IMG/VR virus record: IMGVR_UViG_3300046665_000361
Span: 1-64,000 of that record
Direction: 5' to 3' (one strand)
Source: a virus
DNA: 64,000 bases
A program made the position numbers and the translations under genes. This document shows, piece by piece, positions 8,536-15,717 of the stretch (the first letter of the stretch is position 1; every line of letters starts with the position of its first letter). The notes beneath the pieces are model-generated. The model was not told the origin of the DNA. It searched no databases and worked only from the letters and a program-made list of their open reading frames with translations.

Positions 8536-9273
8536 ATGAATGCTAAACGAAAGAAAGTGACGGCATTCATCCTCGAGCAGATCGCTAAGTTCATCCCAGG
8601 AGACGACACTAACGTGAAACTCCTGGGTGATAAGCTAAACGCCATGTCTGATCCCGAGTTTGAGTCTTATCTCAAAAAGCTCAAACCGGTGAAGACAGAT
8701 GAGGATCTGAAGAATCGGGAGTTCCTGCCGTTCTATCTGCCAAACCTCTCCGGCAAACGTATCTCCATCGCCCGTAACTACCAGATCGTCAGAGACCTTG
8801 GCAAGAGCCTTGCGCATCGTCTCGTCATGACTGACCCGGTGACGGGTGATCGTTATGTCACACCTCACGAATACCCGGTGTATGACTTGCCGGTACGTCG
8901 TCAGGCACAGACGGTTGTCAAGAAACGTTCTATCCCTGAACACAACCAGCGGATTGACGACTTGACCGAACAACCTACCAGCGATTCGAAAGGTAGTCGT
9001 ATTTCGAGTCCTGAAGGTGTGGCACTTCTCTCTCGTGGTCTTGATAACACCATGATGGAGTTCGCCAAAGTACGGGGCGGGGATGGTGCAGCTTATCGAG
9101 AGTTTACTCGACTGCTGATTGAGAACGGAGAAGTCAGCATGGCTGACCTCATGAATCTCGGTATCGCCAAGTCAACGCTGACGGCTGCAACGTACTTCAA
9201 TTGCATGCATATCGGCAACAACCTCAACCCCGCTACTCAGGTGCCTGATGATGCTCGAAAAGGTCCAGTATAA
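8536..9273 (+). CDS. Candidate C-terminal fragment of phage RNA polymerase beta subunit
   Basis: 245 residues. From about residue 75 a strand-helix region leads to a segment LTEQPTSDSKG then a helix LLSRGLDNTMMEF; in order and spacing this resembles the end of bacterial beta, where an LVTQQP loop is followed by a GGQR segment and a helix continuing to the GA residues. The large beta gene at 24142 stops before that segment, so this gene would supply what it lacks. In phiKZ the C-terminus of virion beta is likewise a separate gene (gp149), close to the RecA-like gene as here. ATG at 8536 preceded by AGGGGTG. Similarity is weak by eye; a generic unknown remains possible. Confidence 0.5.
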   Translation: MNAKRKKVTAFILEQIAKFIPGDDTNVKLLGDKLNAMSDPEFESYLKKLKPVKTDEDLKNREFLPFYLPNLSGKRISIARNYQIVRDLGKSLAHRLVMTDPVTGDRYVTPHEYPVYDLPVRRQAQTVVKKRSIPEHNQRIDDLTEQPTSDSKGSRISSPEGVALLSRGLDNTMMEFAKVRGGDGAAYREFTRLLIENGEVSMADLMNLGIAKSTLTAATYFNCMHIGNNLNPATQVPDDARKGPV

Positions 9274-9808
9274 CGCTGATCTGATTGTACTGGCGGAGCA
9301 AGTATTGCTTCGTCAGGCGGTCACTCAAGAACGCGCACTACAGTGCATGAATCTGGCATTCGCTGCTCGGTTCCGCATTAACTGGCGTGCGGTTCTCACC
9401 AGCGTCGAATCCGTTGGAAGGCTGTGGGATACTCTTCGGGAATTTGATATCGATTATGATCAATTGATGTCGATGACTGATGAGTTCATGTTCCGCACCA
9501 GTTCTCTCAACATCTTCACGAACAGTCCGCACAATAGCAACACGGTGCTTCTCGACATCGTTCGTTCTTTGACCTGGACGAGTTCGTCTAAATCAATTCC
9601 TCCGGAGGTGGTTAGTTTCACCGGCAAGGAAGAACAGTATTTGACGGCGCTCAGGACTAACGCCTGGGTCGTGTTCATGTACCTGGTCTACATGTCGGAC
9701 GGGACTGGACACCTCGCGAAAGCGTATCCTGCCATCGCTGCGGGTATCAAACGCAGCCCAGTTGAGAAGGATGCTGAAAATGAGGCAACGGGCGTTAGTA
9801 AGCCTTGA
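9248..9808 (+). CDS. Unknown 186-residue helical protein
   Basis: Mostly helical, with a serine/asparagine-rich central section and a basic C-terminus. Its start (ATG at 9248 or 9251, AGGTG upstream) lies 26 bases inside the candidate beta-fragment gene and its end overlaps the next gene by 29 bases, so the three are tightly coupled. No family recognised. Confidence 0.6.
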   Translation: MMLEKVQYNADLIVLAEQVLLRQAVTQERALQCMNLAFAARFRINWRAVLTSVESVGRLWDTLREFDIDYDQLMSMTDEFMFRTSSLNIFTNSPHNSNTVLLDIVRSLTWTSSSKSIPPEVVSFTGKEEQYLTALRTNAWVVFMYLVYMSDGTGHLAKAYPAIAAGIKRSPVEKDAENEATGVSKP

Positions 9809-10592
9809 CATGCTGCTTGACACCAGATACGGCACAATGTCCCTCATCGACAGCATAGCTGCCGATGAGGTCATCAGGTTGAAAGCTTACCGCATGCGGT
9901 ACGTGGACAACTTCGAGATCTTGTCAAAGGGCCGTATCCCAACCGCGATGTACGAAGAGTTGTACAAGAATCGCAATGGCGACAACTTGTTCTTCGCACG
10001 CTTCACTGACTTCATCTATTTCCTGAAGAAGGATTTCGAAGAAGCATCGATGAAGTTTATCGATCGTGGTGTGAACAACCTCAAGTTAGGTCTCGACATC
10101 AATCTCTGGCCGTACGATGACTTGACCGCTCAGGAGCGCACATGGATCGTCCGGTCTATTCGCTACCATATGCCCCCTAACGTTGATGTTGAGACGGTCT
10201 ACGTGACGCCTGAACAATTGACGCCTGGGTATGTCGATGCAACGTACGACATGATGGCATGGTACGACCACGAAGAATGGTTGGCACCACATTGGACCAT
10301 GGAAGAAGGCAGGCCTGGAGCACTACAGCTCAAGCCGATCCCTAACCTCGTGCTGGTCACACCGACCATTGCATCGAGCGGCGTCATCCCTGAGGCAACC
10401 TCGGAGATCCAGGACCCTTTCGGGGCGAGGAGTGCAGTGTTCGTGAGACATGTGGCGCTGACATACGTGCCGTCGTTCTATGCCTCACACAACCCGGCTA
10501 TTCCTCTTCACGTATATAGTTCGCGACAGAAAGAACCTGTTCCCCCTGAGCATCCTCCCCAGGACGGAGCTCAACCGGTATCACCGGTCTGA
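9780..10592 (+). CDS. Unknown 270-residue protein
   Basis: Not recognised. ATG at 9780 is chosen because AGAAGG lies nine bases upstream; a TTG at 9762 and an ATG at 9771 are in frame but poorly placed. The first 170 residues are mixed helix with many aromatics; the last 25 are Pro-rich. The last 95 bases overlap, on the opposite strand, the end of the gene at 10498-10983. It closes the operon that begins with the RecA-like gene. Confidence 0.6.
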   Translation: MRQRALVSLDMLLDTRYGTMSLIDSIAADEVIRLKAYRMRYVDNFEILSKGRIPTAMYEELYKNRNGDNLFFARFTDFIYFLKKDFEEASMKFIDRGVNNLKLGLDINLWPYDDLTAQERTWIVRSIRYHMPPNVDVETVYVTPEQLTPGYVDATYDMMAWYDHEEWLAPHWTMEEGRPGALQLKPIPNLVLVTPTIASSGVIPEATSEIQDPFGARSAVFVRHVALTYVPSFYASHNPAIPLHVYSSRQKEPVPPEHPPQDGAQPVSPV

Positions 10593-10983
10593 CTGCTGGC
10601 AGCGGACTGGTGGTGCGAGGTCTGACAGTAGCTTGGTTCTCTTCTGTGATGGCGTAGGGGTCGCCACCCATTTCCTTACGGATAGCGTTGGCGATCTCTA
10701 CCATCTTCCGGCCATCGTTAGCCACCTTATCCTCGATGTTGAGTTTACGGGTGGTTAATGCAGCCGCATCCATGTCGCGCAGGATCTGCAATGCATCGCC
10801 AAGGTTACCTTGCAAGTTGGTGCCGTGGTCGGTTACCTGATTGAAGGCAAGTTTACGCATCCGCTGACCGAACTTTACGACTTGCTCTGGTTCGAGTTCA
10901 GCGTCAGTGATGTCTTCAGCCACTTTACGGGAGTGGGGAAGATATTCCTGCTCGAGCTCTTTGTCATCTACGTAGTCACCCAT
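10498..10983 (-). CDS. Unknown 161-residue acidic helical protein
   Basis: Acidic, helical protein with a Pro-rich section near the C-terminus and no known motif. The start is well supported: ATG at 10983 with GGGAGAG seven bases upstream. Its 3' end runs 95 bases into the convergent gene at 9780-10592, an uncommon overlap here because other convergent junctions carry a hairpin. It diverges from the plus-strand gene at 11025. Confidence 0.6.
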   Translation of the reverse strand: MGDYVDDKELEQEYLPHSRKVAEDITDAELEPEQVVKFGQRMRKLAFNQVTDHGTNLQGNLGDALQILRDMDAAALTTRKLNIEDKVANDGRKMVEIANAIRKEMGGDPYAITEENQATVRPRTTSPLPAVRPVIPVELRPGEDAQGEQVLSVANYIREEE

Positions 10984-11004
10984 TACTACTCTCCCTAACG
11001 CATG

Positions 11005-11019
11005 CCCTCCTAAGGAGGG
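11005..11019 (+). promoter_or_regulatory. Small hairpin covering the ribosome site of the next gene
   Basis: CCCTCC at 11005-11010 can pair with GGAGGG at 11014-11019 across a TAA loop. The right arm is the ribosome binding site for the ATG at 11025, so folding would hide it. This may tune translation or only reflect a very strong Shine-Dalgarno sequence. Confidence 0.4.
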
Positions 11020-11024
11020 GTTTT

Positions 11025-11537
11025 ATGTTCAAACGATTGATTAAATGGCTAAAAGAGTTCTACGGGATTGGAGTTCAACCGGAAGAACCATTGCCTGAAG
11101 ATGTGTGGGATCTACTGTTCGTTTTATCAGAACAGGTCTCCGCTAAGAAATTCGCTGGGTTAGACATCACCCACTTTGACATCATTGTTCATACATACAG
11201 TCCCCACATCAAGGACTTGTGTAAACGCCTTGAGATGATGATCAAATGCATCAAGACCGATCAGACAGCTCCTCTGTGGTGGGAAGAGCGCGATGCAATG
11301 AAGCTGTACGATTGCTTGCCTGATTTCCTGTTCGAAGATGTTGTAGGATACTGGACGCCTGCTAAAACAGCGAGCGTGCTAACCGAGAAGGTCATAGTCA
11401 TACATGATCTAATTGAGCAGCTATCCATCAATCCGAAGCATAGCTATTATTTTTACATGAGAAAGGAGTTCTACCAAATAGTAAGTGACGCTGTTGAAAT
11501 CCTCACCCGTTTGAATCAGATAGGAACCGACAAGTAA
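11025..11537 (+). CDS. Unknown 170-residue helical protein
   Basis: First gene of a three-gene unit. Helical, with Trp-containing segments (WWEE near residue 85) and a basic N-terminus; no membrane segment or known motif. Its ribosome site AAGGAGG lies within a short hairpin. The second gene follows after 64 bases. Confidence 0.55.
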   Translation: MFKRLIKWLKEFYGIGVQPEEPLPEDVWDLLFVLSEQVSAKKFAGLDITHFDIIVHTYSPHIKDLCKRLEMMIKCIKTDQTAPLWWEERDAMKLYDCLPDFLFEDVVGYWTPAKTASVLTEKVIVIHDLIEQLSINPKHSYYFYMRKEFYQIVSDAVEILTRLNQIGTDK

Positions 11538-11601
11538 CTCCATCCTCTTCGCCGAACCATCAGACCCACTGTAAGTTCGGACACATTTAGGATATTTCCG
11601 C

Positions 11602-12099
11602 ATGGCGATGCACAAGAAAGCAGGTCGTAGAAAGAGCATCAGCACTTGGCGAGAAATCATGCAAGCCAGTGATAAACAGGCAGATGCCACTTCCCACGAG
11701 TTGGCTAAACTGTTTCGTGACATCATGGCAACGCACGGTATCTCTATCACCAAGTTCGATAACCTGGCCGATCGATATTACCGAAAGGTCCATACCAATC
11801 GAAAAGGTGTGTGTGATCTGGTCAAGGTCAGTCAGGAGAAAAGTAACCTGACGCGAGCTCTGGCTTCAGACAGTATACCGTGGTTCAGATTTGTGACCAT
11901 GGTGCGGCTGTTAGGGCCAAGGAGTTATACGTTTACACTGACGATGGAAGATGCGGTTGGCCGCAAACATCACCACACAGTGCAGACGATGAACCGGTTT
12001 GTTCTCGCACCAGTACCTGAGGAAGAGGATGAGCCTCAGGAGGAAGAAGTACCTGAAGAACAGATGTCTCTTAACTTCGACAACGAGGACGGTAAATGA
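11602..12099 (+). CDS. Probable DNA-binding protein with C-terminal clamp-type peptide
   Basis: 165 residues. The N-terminus is basic; residues about 80-115 contain a segment, SNLTRALASDSIPWFRFV, that recalls phage helix-turn-helix proteins in which a serine-rich turn precedes the recognition helix. A run of acidic residues (about 135-153) ends in QMSLNF at residues 154-159, which fits the Q-x-x-L-x-F/L form of bacterial sliding-clamp binding peptides at a free C-terminus. This suggests a regulator or replication factor tethered to a clamp. ATG at 11602 with TTAGGA upstream; the stop overlaps the next ATG by four bases. Confidence 0.5.
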   Translation: MAMHKKAGRRKSISTWREIMQASDKQADATSHELAKLFRDIMATHGISITKFDNLADRYYRKVHTNRKGVCDLVKVSQEKSNLTRALASDSIPWFRFVTMVRLLGPRSYTFTLTMEDAVGRKHHHTVQTMNRFVLAPVPEEEDEPQEEEVPEEQMSLNFDNEDGK

Positions 12100-12554
12100 T
12101 TAACCTACCTAATCCTGCCGATGATGGTGAGCAACACATCAACTGCTGGACCCAAGCCAAAACCCGTCTCGGTCGGTTAGCTACCAATCTATCCGATCTA
12201 CGTACACGTCATCCAGACTACGGATTGTTCCGTTGCGCTGAAGGTCTGTACTACTACCTCAAGACAGGGATGCGGCACGAGGACCTGCGGGCGATGGATG
12301 GTTTCTCTGCCAAGAACTTTGGTAGCGCTCAAGAGATCAAATGGAATAACAATCTCTGGGCAGAAATGAAAGTCGGTATCCGCAACAAGATCGAAGACAG
12401 CGAGGAGTTGCGTGAACTCGTTGTCGAATCCTCGTTGCCGTTCGAACACTATTACGTCTATCATGGACGAGTAGTGGTCCCCCGCGGATCTGATAAGTTC
12501 ATTCAGGTCCTTGAAGAAATTCGCAGTGAAATGTTTGCCGAGAGCAAGCGTTAG
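12096..12554 (+). CDS. NADAR-like (YbiA/DUF1768) domain protein
   Basis: 152 residues covering one domain. Features of the NADAR fold appear in order: an E-x6-K pair (E49, K56) in CAEGLYYYLK, an AK pair (A72-K73), a tryptophan followed by a helix WAEMKVGIRNK, an ELRELV helix, a short FEHYYVYHG strand and a closing FIQVLEEIRSEM helix. NADAR proteins act on ADP-ribose derivatives; some remove ADP-ribose from guanine in DNA and so cancel DarT-type toxins. In a phage this suggests anti-defence or NAD-derivative handling. The WG and NxxG motifs of canonical members are degenerate here. Co-translated with the gene before it. Confidence 0.6.
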   Translation: MINLPNPADDGEQHINCWTQAKTRLGRLATNLSDLRTRHPDYGLFRCAEGLYYYLKTGMRHEDLRAMDGFSAKNFGSAQEIKWNNNLWAEMKVGIRNKIEDSEELRELVVESSLPFEHYYVYHGRVVVPRGSDKFIQVLEEIRSEMFAESKR

Positions 12555-12559
12555 TGTTT

Positions 12560-12599
12560 GGGAGGCTTCGGCCTCCCTACACCCCCTCTTCTTTTTTTT
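12560..12599 (+). terminator. Intrinsic terminator
   Basis: Stem GGGAGGC at 12560-12566 and GCCTCCC at 12571-12577 with a TTCG loop; a T-run ends at 12599. It closes the three-gene unit that ends at 12554. Confidence 0.85.
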
Positions 12600-12634
12600 G
12601 TCCATGATGTGTATTGAGATTATTGGTGTAGATT

Positions 12635-13660
12635 ATGTCCAGCACACTTGCCAGTACCGTCTTCCAAGGCAACTCTAAAAACGCGATGATTGTTGAAGAC
12701 GCGTACAAGTTGTCTAACGTTGAAAACAAGAACAGCATTTACGATACCGGTAAGGGTATCTTCGCTGACGCCATCACTGGCATGAAGAACAACACGGGGT
12801 CTGTGAGAGACCTCGCTCAGCTGGTCATGCAATCGAAGACTGGTACTGTTGATAAGACCGACATGCTCAACCGAGCCCTGAGTGCCATGGGGAGCAGCTT
12901 ACCCAGCCTCCTTGGTCAGCTTGGGGGTTCGTTGCTTACGCAGGTCCAGTCAGCTGCTGGGACCCTTATCGGCGATGATGCGGCTAAGGGCGTTGGCATT
13001 CTGTACAAGAATGCCGAATTACTGGTCGGCGTGGCCGATGCGAACAGTACTGAGGACCTGATCAAGTTCATCAACGCTCTCGCAGGTAATGATGAGTTAG
13101 CCAAGTTCGTCAACATCGAAGCCGAGTCTGCGGTTATTGGTGCTGCCGCTTCGATGCTTCTGAAGTACGATATTCCTGAGCTGGTTGATGATGTCATCGC
13201 ACAGTCTCAGTCGGATGCTGTAAAACAGAACGCTTACGCTTATCTGTCGAGTGAGGCAGTAAAGGGTTCCAACCTCGCCCTGATCAGCAAAAGCATCGAC
13301 ATGATCGGTCTTGCTGCATTCATTCAGAATAACCCAGATGCTATCAATCAGATCCTCGGTTCATTCTTTCTGGGTACAGCTGATACTGTTGACACATATC
13401 CTGCCAAACGGGCTGAGTTGTTTGCACTGTTGGTCAAGATCAATCCTTACTGGGATCAGGTGTTGGTAAACGGTACTTACATGCAGAGCCTGTCTCCGTA
13501 CATTGCATCATCTGCTGATGCGAAGAAGTTGTTCCTGTACGAAGAGAACGGATCGTTGTCGCATTACGGTATCATGACGTTGGCTTCTAAAGGCTTCCAG
13601 CCGCGGGATGTAACTGGGGTTATCAAAGACCTCTACCCTAACGCGTACATTCCAGCCTAA
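12635..13660 (+). CDS. Probable virion protein beside the giant tail gene
   Basis: 341 residues, Ala/Leu/Ser-rich and predominantly helical, with repeated short helices and no known catalytic motif. ATG at 12635; the ribosome site is weak (GGTG), unlike neighbours. It is transcribed alone between a terminator and a strong hairpin and faces the minus-strand virion block at 13.7-22.4 kb, so a structural role is likely. Confidence 0.5.
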   Translation: MSSTLASTVFQGNSKNAMIVEDAYKLSNVENKNSIYDTGKGIFADAITGMKNNTGSVRDLAQLVMQSKTGTVDKTDMLNRALSAMGSSLPSLLGQLGGSLLTQVQSAAGTLIGDDAAKGVGILYKNAELLVGVADANSTEDLIKFINALAGNDELAKFVNIEAESAVIGAAASMLLKYDIPELVDDVIAQSQSDAVKQNAYAYLSSEAVKGSNLALISKSIDMIGLAAFIQNNPDAINQILGSFFLGTADTVDTYPAKRAELFALLVKINPYWDQVLVNGTYMQSLSPYIASSADAKKLFLYEENGSLSHYGIMTLASKGFQPRDVTGVIKDLYPNAYIPA

Positions 13661-13663
13661 CAG

Positions 13664-13693
13664 CATACAGCGGGGCGAAAGCCCCGCTGTATG
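13664..13693. terminator. Perfect 13-bp hairpin with GAAA loop, identical to the one at 48155
   Basis: CATACAGCGGGGC at 13664-13676 pairs with 13681-13693 around GAAA. There is no T-run on either side. It sits at the convergent junction of genes ending at 13660 and 13700. The same 30 bases recur exactly at 48155-48184, also at a convergent junction. Confidence 0.75.
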
Positions 13694-13699
13694 TCATAT

Positions 13700-15664
13700 C
13701 TACGATCTGTCTGTCGGGTTAGAGATAGCTTTGATCAACTCACCCGGCATCGAACTCATCAGACCACTGGCAATCCGGTAAGGAGATTTCCACTGGTTGA
13801 ATTCAGCACGAGTACGAGCCATCGCCAACTGCCAACGACGAGTACCGTTGATGAGAACATCAAGAGGCAGGCTACCCAATGTAGCCATGTAGTCGGTCCA
13901 CTTGTTATCTTCACCATAGGTCGATTGAGTCAATGCGTTAGCTACGGTAATACCAGCCTCGCCTTGACCTACAGCGCCACCAAGAGCGTTAGCTGCCAGA
14001 GTAAACACACCGGCAGTGTCACTGATACCTGGGTTGATTGGCACTGACATGATCGTTGACAGATCGACGATGGTGATGTTGATGTCAATACCGAGAGGCT
14101 TACCGCCTTGCGCCCAACCCACATCTCCCACACCACGTTCGATAGAGATGGATTCAATCATCCCTTCACGAATCAGGGTGTGGCCTTGGTTGATGACTTC
14201 CAGCAGGAATGGTCCATCGTAACTGGAACGACCCGTTGCACGAGGCAGGCCCATTGCAAGCCAGCCGCCCAGAGGAATGAACAGGTTCTGCAAACGAACC
14301 CAATCATCAGCTGCCCAAGACCTCAGGTGGATAGTGAACGATGTACGGTTCAGATCAGCAGAAGACGATTCGTACACTTTCTGAATATCAGCAAATGCGT
14401 TACCGGCTACTGCGATGAAGCCTTCCACCTGTGCTGCCGACAACACACCTTTAGCCACGTCAGCAACTGCGTTGACAACCGTACCGATCACACCAGACAA
14501 GTTACCATCGGCAAGGTTGAAGCGAGCCATCCTTGCCTTAGCCGACATGTTGTTGATTTCAGATTGGATCGACGACTGCGTAGCACTGTTGTTGAAGCTG
14601 TCGGAGTTGCTTGGTGTGAAGTTAACCCGATACGAGATAAACTCAGCACCCATCCGTGCTTCAGCTTTCGCCTGTTCGAAGAACTTAGAGATGAACCCTT
14701 GTTCAGTCGAGTCGGTATCTGCCGCGGTAGGTTTGCTTGGATCGTATTTACCGCCAAAGGCGAGATAAGCTTCTTCGTATTCAGCAAGGCTGGCGCCTGG
14801 ATCTTTCAGACCCCTGATGCCGTTCTCGATACCTTCAGTTAACAGACGTTCGAAGTCTTCTGCTCGTTTGGCAGGATCGTTCGTCATGGTATCCAAAGCA
14901 GCGTCGAGCGACTTGTGATACCGGTTGGCATACCGCTGGGCCTTTGTAGCCACGGCAAAGAAGTCAATACCTGAACCATCAGGCAATACCAGATCAGGGA
15001 AGATCCGTGCCATCTGAGACATGTCCGTCTTATCAGGAACACTGAGCGGGTCGAAGAAGCGCCGCTGCTGGTCCGTAACAAAACGAGGACTCAGACCAAG
15101 GTTCACGAAGATAGCGTTGACGTAACTTGAGTAAGCGCGCCAGAACGGATACATCGTTGGCTTGAGGAAGTAGTACTTCGACCGAGGCATCCCCGTAAAG
15201 AACTTGAGGATCTGGCCACCGAGAATAAACGGCTGGAACGGAAGCGTACCAATCGTACCTGCAACTTTACCTACGTCAAACCAGATAGACGGTGCACGGC
15301 CTGTACGAGCCATGGAGCCGGCGTAAACGTTGTAGAAGTTACCAAAGAAGGTAGTCATCTCGTTGAACTGAGGGACGCCACACCGAATGTGAACGACCTG
15401 CTGATTGTCATCGAGGACTTCACTCCACCACCTGCCGACACCGTAAGAGCTGGCAAAGATGGGTTTGTGTTTCAAATCCGCAGTCGCTGTGAACTGAGGA
15501 AAGGGATTCATGACGAAATGTCCACCGAGGCTTGTGTCGATGAACTTTCGAGAAGAAGTCGTGTAGTAGCGACGACGGTTGTTGGTGGCATCCGTCAACG
15601 AACTAGCAGGTGCGAGAAACGCATGTCCTGCCCAAGACTTGTCGAGCAGATATTGTCTAGCCAT
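13700..15664 (-). CDS. Large virion structural protein
   Basis: 654 residues. ATG at 15664 is chosen because GGGAG lies five bases upstream; an in-frame GTG 12 bases earlier overlaps that site. The N-terminal half is rich in aromatics and prolines; the middle is helical and charged; the C-terminal half has Gly/Ala-rich and beta segments. No enzymatic motif. It lies downstream of the giant transglycosylase protein, behind a minus-strand terminator, so it can be expressed separately; a baseplate, tail-hub or head-tail role is the likely class. Specific function unknown. Confidence 0.6.
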   Translation of the reverse strand: MARQYLLDKSWAGHAFLAPASSLTDATNNRRRYYTTSSRKFIDTSLGGHFVMNPFPQFTATADLKHKPIFASSYGVGRWWSEVLDDNQQVVHIRCGVPQFNEMTTFFGNFYNVYAGSMARTGRAPSIWFDVGKVAGTIGTLPFQPFILGGQILKFFTGMPRSKYYFLKPTMYPFWRAYSSYVNAIFVNLGLSPRFVTDQQRRFFDPLSVPDKTDMSQMARIFPDLVLPDGSGIDFFAVATKAQRYANRYHKSLDAALDTMTNDPAKRAEDFERLLTEGIENGIRGLKDPGASLAEYEEAYLAFGGKYDPSKPTAADTDSTEQGFISKFFEQAKAEARMGAEFISYRVNFTPSNSDSFNNSATQSSIQSEINNMSAKARMARFNLADGNLSGVIGTVVNAVADVAKGVLSAAQVEGFIAVAGNAFADIQKVYESSSADLNRTSFTIHLRSWAADDWVRLQNLFIPLGGWLAMGLPRATGRSSYDGPFLLEVINQGHTLIREGMIESISIERGVGDVGWAQGGKPLGIDINITIVDLSTIMSVPINPGISDTAGVFTLAANALGGAVGQGEAGITVANALTQSTYGEDNKWTDYMATLGSLPLDVLINGTRRWQLAMARTRAEFNQWKSPYRIASGLMSSMPGELIKAISNPTDRS

Positions 15665-15685
15665 CGTAACTCCCACAAACTAAAA

Positions 15686-15711
15686 AGAGAAGGGGCACCG
15701 TGAGGTGCCCC
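15686..15711 (-). terminator. Intrinsic terminator on the minus strand
   Basis: Stem 15692-15699 with 15704-15711 (GGGGCACC/GGTGCCCC, GTGA loop on the plus strand). Read on the minus strand, it is followed by TTCTCTTTTT. It lies between the stop of the giant gene and the start of the next minus-strand gene. Confidence 0.75.
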
Positions 15712-15717
15712 GACAGG

